Assembly: GCF_009707385.1 (NCBI RefSeq)
Contig: NZ_CP046115.1
Coordinates: 3,596,001 to 3,660,000, forward strand
Origin: Klebsiella oxytoca
GTDB taxonomy: Bacteria > Pseudomonadota > Gammaproteobacteria > Enterobacterales > Enterobacteriaceae
Direction: 5' to 3'
DNA length: 64,000 bases
Part shown: positions 26,659 through 36,587 of the stretch, piece by piece
How the letters are laid out: every line of letters begins with the position of its first letter
Numbering within the stretch: position 1 is the stretch's first letter
Position numbers and translations under genes: made by a program
Notes under the pieces: generated by a model
Told to the model about the DNA's origin: nothing
The model's database searches: none
Seen by the model: only the letters and a program-made list of their open reading frames with translations

Positions 26659-28692
26659 ATGACTCAAGTCGCGAAAAAAATTCTGGTAACGTGCGCGCTG
26701 CCGTACGCAAACGGCTCAATCCACCTCGGCCACATGCTGGAGCACATCCAGGCTGATGTCTGGGTCCGTTACCAGCGAATGCGCGGCCACGAGGTCAACT
26801 TCATCTGCGCCGACGACGCTCACGGCACCCCGATCATGCTGAAAGCACAGCAGCTCGGGATCACGCCGGAACAGATGATTGGCGAAATGAGTCAGGAGCA
26901 TCAGACCGATTTTGCTGGCTTCGACATCAGCTATGACAACTATCACTCCACGCACAGCGATGAAAACCGCGAGCTGTCGGAGCTTATCTATACGCGCCTG
27001 AAAGAGAACGGTTTTATCAAAAACCGCACCATTTCTCAGCTCTACGACCCGGAAAAAGGCATGTTCCTGCCGGATCGCTTTGTGAAAGGCACCTGTCCGA
27101 AGTGTAAATCGCCGGATCAGTACGGTGATAACTGCGAAGTGTGCGGTGCGACCTACAGCCCGACCGAGCTTATCGAGCCGAAATCGGTGGTTTCCGGCGC
27201 GACGCCAGTAATGCGTGATTCCGAGCACTTCTTCTTCGATCTGCCGTCATTCAGTGAAATGCTGCAGGCGTGGACCCGCAGCGGCGCGCTGCAGGAACAG
27301 GTGGCGAACAAAATGCAGGAGTGGTTCGAGTCTGGCCTGCAGCAGTGGGATATCTCCCGCGATGCGCCGTACTTTGGCTTTGAAATTCCAGACGCGCCGG
27401 GCAAATACTTCTACGTCTGGCTGGACGCGCCGATCGGTTACATGGGCTCCTTCAAGAACCTGTGCGACAAACGCGGCGATACCGTCAGCTTCGACGAATA
27501 CTGGAAGAAAGACTCTACCGCCGAGCTCTATCACTTTATCGGTAAAGATATCGTTTATTTCCACAGCCTGTTCTGGCCAGCCATGCTGGAAGGCAGCAGC
27601 TTCCGCAAGCCGACCAACCTGTTCGTACACGGCTACGTGACGGTCAACGGCGCGAAGATGTCCAAATCGCGCGGAACCTTCATTAAAGCCAGCACCTGGC
27701 TGAAGCATTTTGACGCCGACAGCCTGCGTTATTACTACACCGCCAAGCTCTCGTCGCGTATCGATGATATCGACCTGAACCTGGAAGACTTCGTGCAGCG
27801 CGTCAATGCCGACATCGTTAACAAAGTGGTGAACCTCGCCTCGCGTAACGCCGGATTTATCAATAAGCGTTTTGACGGCGTGCTCTCCGCCGAGCTGGCC
27901 GATCCGGCGCTCTATAAAACCTTCACCGATGCGGCAGCAAGCATTGGCGAAGCATGGGACAGCCGCGAGTTCGGTAAGGCTATCCGCGAAATCATGGCGC
28001 TGGCCGACGTGGCTAACCGCTACGTTGACGAACAGGCTCCCTGGGTGGTCGCAAAACAGGAAGGCCGCGATGCCGACCTGCAGGCCATTTGTACCATGGG
28101 CCTGAATATGTTCCGCGTACTGATGACCTGGCTGAAGCCGGTGCTACCGCAGCTGGCCGCCCGCGCCGAAGCGTTTCTCAACGGTGAACTGAGCTGGGAT
28201 GCTATTCAGCAGCCGCTGCTCGGACACAGGGTTAATACCTTTAAAGCGCTGTACAACCGCCTTGAAATGAAACAGGTGGAAGCGCTGGTCGAAGCGTCGA
28301 AAGAAGAGGTGAAAGCGCTCTCTGCGCCGGTTACCGGCCCGCTGGCTGACGATCCGATTCAGGAAACCATCACCTTTGACGATTTCGCCAAAGTGGATAT
28401 GCGTATCGCGCTGATTGAAAACGCCGAGTTCGTTGACGGTTCCGACAAGCTGCTGCGCCTGACGCTGGATCTCGGCGGCGAGAAGCGCAACGTTTTCTCC
28501 GGCATCCGTTCCGCCTACCCGGATCCGCAGGCGCTGATCGGCCGACTGACGGTAATGGTCGCCAACCTCGCGCCGCGGAAAATGCGCTTCGGTATATCTG
28601 AAGGCATGGTGATGGCGGCAGGCCCTGGCGGGAAAGATATCTTCCTGCTCAGCCCGGACAGCGGCGCTCAGCCAGGCCAGCAGGTCAAGTAA
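26659..28692 (+). CDS. metG: Methionyl-tRNA synthetase MetG
   Basis: 677-residue class I synthetase, same length as in E. coli. I use ATG 26659 ([20 protein letters not shown]) instead of the upstream ATG at 26650. The HIGH-type motif is HLGH in [10 protein letters not shown], the zinc knuckle has [17 protein letters not shown], and the KMSKS loop is [11 protein letters not shown]. The C-terminal tRNA-binding/dimerisation domain ([20 protein letters not shown]) is complete. Confidence 0.98.
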   Translation: MTQVAKKILVTCALPYANGSIHLGHMLEHIQADVWVRYQRMRGHEVNFICADDAHGTPIMLKAQQLGITPEQMIGEMSQEHQTDFAGFDISYDNYHSTHSDENRELSELIYTRLKENGFIKNRTISQLYDPEKGMFLPDRFVKGTCPKCKSPDQYGDNCEVCGATYSPTELIEPKSVVSGATPVMRDSEHFFFDLPSFSEMLQAWTRSGALQEQVANKMQEWFESGLQQWDISRDAPYFGFEIPDAPGKYFYVWLDAPIGYMGSFKNLCDKRGDTVSFDEYWKKDSTAELYHFIGKDIVYFHSLFWPAMLEGSSFRKPTNLFVHGYVTVNGAKMSKSRGTFIKASTWLKHFDADSLRYYYTAKLSSRIDDIDLNLEDFVQRVNADIVNKVVNLASRNAGFINKRFDGVLSAELADPALYKTFTDAAASIGEAWDSREFGKAIREIMALADVANRYVDEQAPWVVAKQEGRDADLQAICTMGLNMFRVLMTWLKPVLPQLAARAEAFLNGELSWDAIQQPLLGHRVNTFKALYNRLEMKQVEALVEASKEEVKALSAPVTGPLADDPIQETITFDDFAKVDMRIALIENAEFVDGSDKLLRLTLDLGGEKRNVFSGIRSAYPDPQALIGRLTVMVANLAPRKMRFGISEGMVMAAGPGGKDIFLLSPDSGAQPGQQVK

Positions 28693-28701
28693 TTCCGCAT
28701 A

Positions 28702-28729
28702 AGGCGCTGCTTCGGCAGCGCTTTTTTTA
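28702..28729 (+). terminator. Terminator after metG
   Basis: Stem GCGCTGC, loop TTCG, stem GCAGCGC, then T7. Confidence 0.95.
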
Positions 28730-28834
28730 TTTAATAAATTCTGAAAATTGGATTCTTGTTATCTCCCACCCTCGGCGTTCCTGCCAATAGCTGTTAGCAT
28801 CAACGCCAGACTGGATAAAAACACAGGGACGTAG

Positions 28835-31800
28835 ATGAAAACCTTTATTTATCATGATGAAAAATCACATAAATTCTGGGCAGTTGAGCAGCAGAGTAGC
28901 GAGCTGCATTTAAGCTGGGGCAAGGTTGGCACCCACGGTCAGAGCCAGATTAAAACCTTTGCCGACGCGGCGGCGGCCAGTAAAGCCGAACAGAAGTTAA
29001 TTAATGAAAAAACCCGCAAAGGCTACGTTGAGGATACCGCAGCAGCGCAGCCTGCAGCCGCCAGCCCGCCTGCGGAAATAGCCTCGCCGGCAGCCGCCCC
29101 GCAGCCGAATTCCTCCCCTGCGCCTGCTGGCATTATTCGCCCATGGCTGGCGGACGATGCCGAGCTGGCTTTATCAGACGAGCTGCTTCAGGAAGCCCTC
29201 CCCTCGCGGCTCTATCCCGGCGAAGCCATTGCCGCCCCGGAGGAGAGTAAGCTGATGGATCTCGGCAAAGAGATTCATCAACAATCAGGGAAAGTCGTCA
29301 CTTTCAGCTATGCCGACTGCTCCGCGTACTGGCAGCAAATCATCAACGAAGCCCTTACGGATGGCCAGCTCTCGCCTGCGGCGCTGGCGGTTCAGGTCGC
29401 GGTGACCACCCGCCGCGGCTGGTACAGAGATGATAATTCCGGTCTGATGGACGAGATTGTTTACGTCTACGGACTGGAATACGCCACCGAGGTATTTATT
29501 GCCCTGCAGCACATTGAATTTGATTACAATTATCAAACCGTTCAGGTCACGTTCCGTTCTCAACCCACCGATGCTCGCGGGCCATCGATGCTCGACATAC
29601 GCCTGCGCGCGCATCTGGCTCTTGCCGATGAAGCGCTTTGGCAGCGCTGCGTTGATAAACTAATCTCTGCATTACCGGATATGCCCATCGGGCAGCAGCC
29701 GCTGGTCGCGCTTTTACTGCCGGAACGCCAGGATATCGTGAACGACATCGCTCAGCGGGTACTGGCGCACAAAAATGTGAAAACGGCGGAGTGGCTGAAG
29801 CTGGTGGCCCGTGACCCGCAGGTCGTCAACGCGCTGGAGCCCTACCGGGCGGAAAATCTGTTCAACGATTATTATCACGGCAGCGTCTGGAACGTCACGG
29901 TGATGCGCGAGCAGGGCGTTGCCGGCATCGCCCGCTTTGCGCCCTACGTTCAGGATGACCTGTGCGGAGACCTTGTCAGTAATGTTAACCATCCGCAGGC
30001 GCTGATGCAGCTGATTCGCGTGAGTGAACAAGGGAAACGCTGCCATGAGCGAATGTCCAGGGCCAGCGCCCGCTTCCCGCACGCGGCCCTGGCGGCGCTG
30101 GCAGAACTGCTGGTTCAGAAAGAAGAAAAACGCTGGCGCATTATGCTGATGACCCTGCTGAGCGCACAGCCGGAGCTAGCCGCGCAAATTTCGCCCTGGC
30201 TCTCTGCCCAGGCCGCATCTCTGCTCAACGCCTGCCAACAGCAATTAAATCAGCAGACCGACTGCGCCGGAGCCGATATCCTGCCGCTGCTGCTGCTCTC
30301 CCCGCCGTGGGCAGCAAAAAAGAAAAAACCGTCGGTCCCCCAGCTCAGCTTAACGCCGCTGGCGTTAGAACCCGTGTGTATGCTGACGGAAGAGGCAGCC
30401 AAAGCGCTTCTTGCACAGCGTAGCTGGTATGCCAGCCAGGTGGAGATGGGCAAACAGGAGGATGAAAAAGAGTACCTTACGCGGCTGGGGTTCAGAAGCT
30501 GGAGCCACAAAAACGATCGTTATGAAAAGGCGTCCGATCTGGTGGTCGATGCCTGGCAGCGGCAGGATTACCCTGCGCTTATCGCCGAATTCAAAGCATA
30601 CCACTCCCCCTCCCCGGGGGAATGGAAGCTTTATATGCTCGCCTCTCTTCCCGCAGAGCGAGCAGCTCAGGCCTGGAATACGCTGAGTAAAGAACCCCAC
30701 ACCGGCGCGGAATATGTGATGTCGTATCTGCGTCTTGCCGGGCTACCGGGTTTTGTTAACGCTCTCTCGCGCTATCCGCAGGAAAATTTGTCGGTCGCTA
30801 TCTGGTTTGCCGCCAGCGAGCTGGCTCCTGTCGTCGCCCGCGCTTTTAACAAGCTTAAATCGCTGCGTGAAGTGGCCCGCGAGTGGCTGCTGACCTACCC
30901 TGAACACGCGATTACCGGGCTGCTGCCTGCCGCCCTTGGCAAAGCGGGCGAAGCGCAGGACAGCGCGCGTCTGGCTATACGCTTGCTGATCGATAACGGC
31001 CATCAGCCTCTGCTTGAGCAGGTTTCCCGGCGCTACAATCAGCCGGAGGTGATGGAGGCGGTCAGCGCGCTACTGGCACTCGATCCGCTGGATAACCATC
31101 CGACTAAAATTCCGCCGTTGCCCGCGTTTTACCAGCCCGCGCTATGGACCCGTCCTCTGCTGCGGGAACAGGGTCTTGCCTTGCCGAATGAAGCCTTAAA
31201 AACCCTTGGCGAAATGCTGCGTTTCCCGACGGATGAAAGCATTTACCCCGGCCTGCAGCTGGTCAAAGAGCTCTGCACTGCAGAATCGCTTGCTGCCTTC
31301 GCCTGGGATCTGTTCAGTGCCTGGCAAACCGCCGGCGCGCCGTCGAAAGAGAGCTGGGCTTTTACCGCACTGGGGCTCTTTGGCAACGACGATACCGCCC
31401 GCGCGCTCACCCCGCTGATCCGCGCCTGGCCGGGCGAATCCCAGCATAAACGCGCCACCGTCGGGCTGGATATACTTACCGCCATCGGCACGGATATCGC
31501 CCTGATGCAGCTGAACGGCATCGCCCAGAAGCTCAAATTTAAAGCCCTGCAGGAGCGCGCCAGAGAAAAGATCGGCGATATTGCCGAAAGCCGTGAGCTG
31601 ACGGTAGAAGAACTGGAAGATCGCCTCGCGCCCGATCTGGGTCTGAACGATGATGGTACGCTAACCCTCGATTTCGGCCCACGGCACTTCGTCGTTAGCT
31701 TTGATGAAGCGCTGAAGCCATACGTGCGCGATGAAAACGGCAGCCGTCTTAAAGACTTACCGAAGCCGAATAAAAGTGATGATAACGCGCTGGCTACCGA

Positions 31801-32572
31801 TGCCGTTAATCGTTATAAAGCCCTGAAGAAAGACGCACGTACGATTGCCGCCCAGCAAATTGCGCGTATGGAGTCAGCCATGTGCCAGCGCCGCCGCTGG
31901 ACGGCAAAGAACTTCCATCAGTTTCTGGTCGCTCATCCACTGGTGCGCCACTTGACCCGTCGCCTGGTTTGGGGGGTCTACGGAGCCGACAACACGCTGC
32001 TGGCCTGCTTCCGCGTGGCGGAAGACAATAGCTACAGCACCGCCGATGACGACCTGTTCACCCTGCCGCAAGGCGATATCCGCATCGGCCTGCCGCACCT
32101 GCTGGAGATGCCTGCGCAAGACGCCGCTGCCTTCGGCCAGCTGTTCGCTGATTATGAGCTGCTGCCGCCGTTCCGTCAGCTTGACCGCAACTGCTACACC
32201 CTGACGCCCGCAGAGCTTTCCGCAACCGAACTCACCCGCTGGGCGGGGCGTAAATGCCCGAGCGGCCGCGTGATAGGTCTGGCGAACAAAGGCTGGCTGC
32301 GCGGCGAGCCGCAGGACGGAGGCTGGATTGGCTGGATGCTCAAACCTCTGGGAGAGTGGGCGCTGGTGATGGAGATCGACGAAGGCTTCGCCGTAGGTTT
32401 GCTGCCGGATGAACTCAGCGCGGAACAGCTCTTAAGCAAGGTCTGGCTCTATGCCGGAAAAGCGCATCAGTACGGCTGGGGGGGTAATGCTCCACAGCAG
32501 GCGACGTTCTCAGTGCTGGATAGCGTCACCATCAGCGAACTTATCAACGATATTGACGGACTGTTTGAGTAG
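28835..32572 (+). CDS. yehI: WGR and DUF4132 domain protein (YehI)
   Basis: 1245-residue cytoplasmic protein. An N-terminal WGR domain is at about 1-65 (LHLSWGKVGTHGQSQIKTF). An Ala/Pro-rich linker follows (about 67-105), then a long alpha-helical, repeat-like middle region and a C-terminal DUF4132 domain (about 1000-1245). WGR domains occur in PARPs and in E. coli YehI/MolR; DUF4132 has no established activity. E. coli YehI is about 1210 residues. It precedes a paralogue relic and the yehL-yehR set, suggesting a shared but unproven role. Confidence 0.9.
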   Translation: MKTFIYHDEKSHKFWAVEQQSSELHLSWGKVGTHGQSQIKTFADAAAASKAEQKLINEKTRKGYVEDTAAAQPAAASPPAEIASPAAAPQPNSSPAPAGIIRPWLADDAELALSDELLQEALPSRLYPGEAIAAPEESKLMDLGKEIHQQSGKVVTFSYADCSAYWQQIINEALTDGQLSPAALAVQVAVTTRRGWYRDDNSGLMDEIVYVYGLEYATEVFIALQHIEFDYNYQTVQVTFRSQPTDARGPSMLDIRLRAHLALADEALWQRCVDKLISALPDMPIGQQPLVALLLPERQDIVNDIAQRVLAHKNVKTAEWLKLVARDPQVVNALEPYRAENLFNDYYHGSVWNVTVMREQGVAGIARFAPYVQDDLCGDLVSNVNHPQALMQLIRVSEQGKRCHERMSRASARFPHAALAALAELLVQKEEKRWRIMLMTLLSAQPELAAQISPWLSAQAASLLNACQQQLNQQTDCAGADILPLLLLSPPWAAKKKKPSVPQLSLTPLALEPVCMLTEEAAKALLAQRSWYASQVEMGKQEDEKEYLTRLGFRSWSHKNDRYEKASDLVVDAWQRQDYPALIAEFKAYHSPSPGEWKLYMLASLPAERAAQAWNTLSKEPHTGAEYVMSYLRLAGLPGFVNALSRYPQENLSVAIWFAASELAPVVARAFNKLKSLREVAREWLLTYPEHAITGLLPAALGKAGEAQDSARLAIRLLIDNGHQPLLEQVSRRYNQPEVMEAVSALLALDPLDNHPTKIPPLPAFYQPALWTRPLLREQGLALPNEALKTLGEMLRFPTDESIYPGLQLVKELCTAESLAAFAWDLFSAWQTAGAPSKESWAFTALGLFGNDDTARALTPLIRAWPGESQHKRATVGLDILTAIGTDIALMQLNGIAQKLKFKALQERAREKIGDIAESRELTVEELEDRLAPDLGLNDDGTLTLDFGPRHFVVSFDEALKPYVRDENGSRLKDLPKPNKSDDNALATDAVNRYKALKKDARTIAAQQIARMESAMCQRRRWTAKNFHQFLVAHPLVRHLTRRLVWGVYGADNTLLACFRVAEDNSYSTADDDLFTLPQGDIRIGLPHLLEMPAQDAAAFGQLFADYELLPPFRQLDRNCYTLTPAELSATELTRWAGRKCPSGRVIGLANKGWLRGEPQDGGWIGWMLKPLGEWALVMEIDEGFAVGLLPDELSAEQLLSKVWLYAGKAHQYGWGGNAPQQATFSVLDSVTISELINDIDGLFE

Positions 32573-32582
32573 AACAAGGAAC

Positions 32583-33007
32583 GTATATGCCTGGCACGAT
32601 AGCCCCGCCCTGCTTGGTATTGTCCATCCGTCGGAACTGAGTGATGAGATGCGAGCGGCGTTTGAACGCATCTTTGCCGATGACCAGCTGTTGCCGCCAC
32701 TCCAGCAGCTGATGCGCGGTACGGTGCTCTTAACGCCAGCGGAAGCGGCCAGCTATTGGGGATCCGCAACGGCGGCTGGTGGCAGGCTAATGAACATAGC
32801 TTCTGTTACGATCTGCCTCCCCACCGTCTGATACTGGAGGTGGCTCCGGGGTTTGTTCACTACAACATGGATGCCAGGGCGAGCCAGCAATTCATCGCTA
32901 TCACGCTTAATAAAGGTGAACCACACACTCCACTTTCAACGCTCTCCCCCCGGGATCTGAGCGAAGCGCTAAGCTCGGTGGAGCTCATCTTCCGCCAGAG
33001 CCAATAA
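32583..33007 (+). pseudogene. Relic of a second DUF4132 (MolR-like) gene, frameshifted
   Basis: From 32583 one frame reads VYAWHDSPALLGIVHP and then IFADDQLLPPLQQL..GTVLLTPAEAASYWG. At about 32757 the reading moves by one base to GIRNGGWWQANEHSFCYDLP and runs to a stop at 33007. Both parts resemble the C-terminus of the upstream YehI protein (LFADYELLPPFRQL..YTLTPAELSATELTRWAG; AELLSKVWLY-like end). It is thus the 3' end of a tandem paralogue, matching the molR position in E. coli, with its 5' part lost and one frameshift. Confidence 0.8.
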
Positions 33008-33020
33008 GAGGGATAAATCG

Positions 33021-33065
33021 TTCGGCAGTTTATTTAAATACCGGTGAATAAAATAAACTGCCGAA
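33021..33065. repeat. Perfect 15-bp inverted repeat upstream of yehL
   Basis: TTCGGCAGTTTATTT at 33021-33035 and its exact complement at 33051-33065 flank a 15-base spacer. No T run follows on the right. It lies about 140 bases before yehL and right after the MolR-like relic. It may be an operator or an mRNA hairpin for the yehL operon. Confidence 0.55.
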
Positions 33066-33202
33066 GTTGCAGCATTTAGTACGTGGAGCAACCTGTATCC
33101 TGCGCCTCTCATTTCACAACGGTAATTAACCCGCCACCGCACAATCAGATACGCATAGAATAATCTTTTATCTCATAACGCTGTCTTTTTAAGGAAGAAA
33201 CG

Positions 33203-34291
33203 ATGACACAACAGGAAAAACATCTTCAGCGCCCCCCGGCCGCCGTACTGTACGCCGATGAACTCGCGCGGCTGCGACAGGATGATCCTCATCCTTGCCC
33301 GCCAGGCTGGCAGTTAAGCCTGCCTGCGGCGCGCGCGTTTATCCTCGGCGATAGCGCTCGCGACATCAGCCGTAAAGTGGTTATCAGCCCCGCCGCCGTC
33401 GAGCGAATGCTGGTCACGCTGGCTACCGGGCGCGGCCTGATGCTGGTCGGCGAGCCGGGAACGGCAAAATCGCTGCTCTCAGAGCTGCTGGCTACCGCCA
33501 TCTGCGGTGACGCCGGACTCACCATCCAGGGCGGTGCGGCGATTACTGAAGATCAGATTAAATACGCCTGGAACTATGCGCTGTTGATCAATCAGGGACC
33601 GTCGGCGCAGGCTCTCGTCCCCGCCCCTCTCTATCAGGGCATGCGCGACGGCAAAATCGTCCGCTTTGAAGAGATCACCCGTACGCCGCTGGAGGTTCAG
33701 GACTGCCTGCTGGGGATGCTCTCCGATCGCGTAATGGCGATCCCGGAGCTGACCGGCGACGATAGCCTGCTCTATGCCCGCGCCGGGTTCAACATCATTG
33801 CCACCGCCAATACCCGCGATCGCGGTGTAAACGAAATGAGCGCGGCGCTCAAACGCCGTTTCGACTTCGAGACCGTCTTTCCGATTATGGATTTTCAGCA
33901 GGAGCTGGAGCTGGTGGCTAACGCGTCTGCACGACTGCTGGAGCACAGCGGTATCCCGCATAAAGTGCCCGACGCCATCCTGGAACTACTGGTTCAGACC
34001 TTCCGCGACCTGCGCGCCGACGGCGGTAAGAAAACCACAATGGATACCCTCAATGCCATTATGTCTACCGCCGAAGCGGTCAACGTCGCCCACGCCGTCG
34101 GCGTACGCGCCTGGTTTCTCGCCGGTCGCGCCGGAGAGCCCGCCGACCTTGTAGACTGCATCGCCGGTACGATTGTCAAAGATAACGAAGACGACCGGGC
34201 CCGCCTGCGCCGCTATTTTGAGCAGCGCGTCGGTACGCATAAAGAAGCCCACTGGCAGGCCTATTATCAGGCCCGCCACCGCCTGCCGTGA
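33203..34291 (+). CDS. yehL: MoxR-type AAA ATPase YehL
   Basis: 362-residue AAA+ ATPase. Walker A is GEPGTAKS (about residues 83-90), the Walker B region is KIVRFEEITR, and the sensor/arginine-finger region is ATANTRDRGVNEMSAALKRRFDF. MoxR ATPases typically work with a VWA-domain partner as remodelling chaperones. First gene of yehL-M-P-Q-R; AAGGA precedes ATG 33203. E. coli has the same gene order. The client is unknown. Confidence 0.93.
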   Translation: MTQQEKHLQRPPAAVLYADELARLRQDDPHPCPPGWQLSLPAARAFILGDSARDISRKVVISPAAVERMLVTLATGRGLMLVGEPGTAKSLLSELLATAICGDAGLTIQGGAAITEDQIKYAWNYALLINQGPSAQALVPAPLYQGMRDGKIVRFEEITRTPLEVQDCLLGMLSDRVMAIPELTGDDSLLYARAGFNIIATANTRDRGVNEMSAALKRRFDFETVFPIMDFQQELELVANASARLLEHSGIPHKVPDAILELLVQTFRDLRADGGKKTTMDTLNAIMSTAEAVNVAHAVGVRAWFLAGRAGEPADLVDCIAGTIVKDNEDDRARLRRYFEQRVGTHKEAHWQAYYQARHRLP

Positions 34292-34301
34292 GGGAACACG
34301 C

Positions 34302-36587
34302 ATGCCAGAGCAGCCGTTAATTATCGGCGTTCGACACCACAGCCCGGCCTGCGCCAGGCTGGTGAAACAACGAATAGAGCAAACGCGTCCGCGCTACGTT
34401 CTGATTGAAGGTCCGGTGGATTTTAATCATCGCCTGGATGAGCTTTTTTTACCTCATCAGCTGCCTGTCGCCATTTACAGCTACTGCCAGCAGCAGAATG
34501 GCGGCGCGGCCGGACGTAGCGGCTGGACGCCGTTCGCCGAATTCTCGCCGGAGTGGCAGGCGCTGATGGCCGCGCGGGCGGCAGGAGCCCACATCCGCTT
34601 TATTGATTTACCTCTCTGGGCACAGGACGACGATGACGACGATCCTTCTGATGCTCGCCGCGCCGATGACCAGCAGCGCCTGTTCGAGGCCTGTGGAATG
34701 GAGAATACCGACACGCTTTGGGACCATCTGTTCGAAGATGAAAACCAGCGCGCCGGGCTGGAGCGGGCGCTGGAGGCCTGGTTTATCCAGCTGCGCGGCA
34801 CCAGCATCGGCGGTGAAAACAGCCGTCGGCGGGAAGCTTATATGGCCCGCTGGCTGGCATGGGCAATGCAGCAAAACGACGGCCCGGTAATAGCGATCTG
34901 CGGCGGCTGGCACGCTCCGGCGTTAGCTACCCGGTGGCAGAGTTTCCGTGGACAAGCGCAGGAGCCTGAATACCCGTCCCCGCCGACCACCGATGCCGTC
35001 ACCGGCTGCTATCTCACCCCCTATAGCGAAAAACGTCTCGACGTATTGACGGGCTATCTTTCCGGAATGCCGGCGCCGGTCTGGCAGCGCTGGTGCTGGC
35101 AGTTCGGCCAGCGCCTGGCCGGGGAACGGTTACTGAAAACCCTGGTCACGCGCCTGCGTCAGCGTCGCCTGCCGGCCTCGACCGCCGATTTGGCCGCCGC
35201 CCACCTGCGCGGCATGGCGCTGGCGCAGCTGCGCGGTCATACCCAGCCGCTGCGCTGCGACTGGCTTGATGCGCTCGCGGGATCGTTAATCAAAGAGGCG
35301 CTGAATGCGCCTCTCCCCTGGAGCTATCGCGGCGCGATCCATCCGCAAACCGATCCTATTCTGTTGGCCATCGTCGATGTGCTGGCAGGGGAGGATTTCG
35401 GCAAGCTCGCTCAGGGAACGCCGCTACCGCCGCTGCCGCAGGACGTCGAGCGCGAACTGGCGCGCGTCGGAATTACCCTCCCCGCCGACCCGATCCTCAA
35501 CCGCTTCGATCCTGATGGATTAGCGAAAAGCCATGTCTTACACCGGCTGGCAATCCTCGAGATACCGGGGTTCCAGCTGCGTAAAGGCAGCGCGGTGACG
35601 CTTTCCGGCGATGGCGAAGAGAGCTGGGGGCTGTTTCGAACCATGGAACAGCACGCCGTTCTGATTGAAGCCGCCCGCTACGGCGCGTCCCTGGCGGATG
35701 CCGCCCGTCAGCGTCTGGAGGCGAATATTCTGGCGTCCGTCGGCATCAAAACTCTGGCCGCCAGTCTGAATCAGGCTGCTCTGGCGGGACTGTCCAGCTT
35801 CAGCCAGCAGATACTGGAACAGCTGGCGCAGCTGATTTCGCAAGAGAGTCAGTTTGCCGAAATGGGGCCGGCGCTGGAAGTGCTTTACGCCCTCTGGCAG
35901 CGGGATGATATTAGCGGCATGCAGAACGCCGCCGTGCTGGAAATCACGCTCAGCGCGGCGTTTGACCGGACGCTGTGGCTCTGCGAATCCAGCGGAGTCG
36001 CCGACGAGAAACAGTTTCACGCCCATCTGCATAGTTGGCAGATCCTGTGTCACATCCTGCGCGATTTACACAACGGCATCGTTTTAGCGGACGTATCGCT
36101 CAGCCCCGCCCTGGCGCTGCTTGAACGGCGCATTCACGCCGCCGATGCCGCCCCGCTTGACCGCGGCGCGGCGCTTGGCGCGCTACTCCGTCTTGAACAT
36201 CCCGCCGCTACCGCCGAAACGGCGCTGGCTCTGCTGATGCAGCTGCCGCCGCAGCGCCTGGGAGAGGCGGCGCACGGCATGCTGGCGCTGGCGCGCCATC
36301 AGCTTGCCTGTCAGCCCGCCTTTATCGCCGGATTCAGCGGGCTTCTCGCCGGACTGACGGAGGATGAGTTTATTCTCGCGCTGCCGGATTTACGCGCGGC
36401 GATGGCCTGGCTGCCGCCTCGCGAACGCGGCATGCTAGCCCGCCAGGTGCTCGACCACTATCACATGACCATGCTGCCGGCGCATGCGCTACAGGCGTCG
36501 GTTTCCTGCTCTGCGGAGCAGCTAATTCATCACCAGCAGCTGGAACAGCAGGCGCTGGCGGCACTACGGCACTGGGGAGTACGCTAA
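34302..36587 (+). CDS. yehM: DUF5682-family protein YehM
   Basis: 761 residues from ATG 34302 (MPEQPLIIGVRHHSPACARLV); the longer open frame from 34173 overlaps yehL and is not needed. The N-terminal GVRHHSPACAR and LIEGPVDFNHRLDEL motifs and a CGGWHAPAL segment recall TraB/ChaN-like folds, but this is only a resemblance. The C-terminal half is helical and Leu/Ala-rich. It begins 10 bases after yehL ends and overlaps yehP by one base. Function unknown; it is a constant partner of the MoxR/VWA pair. Confidence 0.88.
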   Translation: MPEQPLIIGVRHHSPACARLVKQRIEQTRPRYVLIEGPVDFNHRLDELFLPHQLPVAIYSYCQQQNGGAAGRSGWTPFAEFSPEWQALMAARAAGAHIRFIDLPLWAQDDDDDDPSDARRADDQQRLFEACGMENTDTLWDHLFEDENQRAGLERALEAWFIQLRGTSIGGENSRRREAYMARWLAWAMQQNDGPVIAICGGWHAPALATRWQSFRGQAQEPEYPSPPTTDAVTGCYLTPYSEKRLDVLTGYLSGMPAPVWQRWCWQFGQRLAGERLLKTLVTRLRQRRLPASTADLAAAHLRGMALAQLRGHTQPLRCDWLDALAGSLIKEALNAPLPWSYRGAIHPQTDPILLAIVDVLAGEDFGKLAQGTPLPPLPQDVERELARVGITLPADPILNRFDPDGLAKSHVLHRLAILEIPGFQLRKGSAVTLSGDGEESWGLFRTMEQHAVLIEAARYGASLADAARQRLEANILASVGIKTLAASLNQAALAGLSSFSQQILEQLAQLISQESQFAEMGPALEVLYALWQRDDISGMQNAAVLEITLSAAFDRTLWLCESSGVADEKQFHAHLHSWQILCHILRDLHNGIVLADVSLSPALALLERRIHAADAAPLDRGAALGALLRLEHPAATAETALALLMQLPPQRLGEAAHGMLALARHQLACQPAFIAGFSGLLAGLTEDEFILALPDLRAAMAWLPPRERGMLARQVLDHYHMTMLPAHALQASVSCSAEQLIHHQQLEQQALAALRHWGVR

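Noticed and set aside
33008..33202. Possible small gene between the MolR-like relic and yehL
   Set aside because: No ORF of note; only the inverted repeat and a probable promoter.
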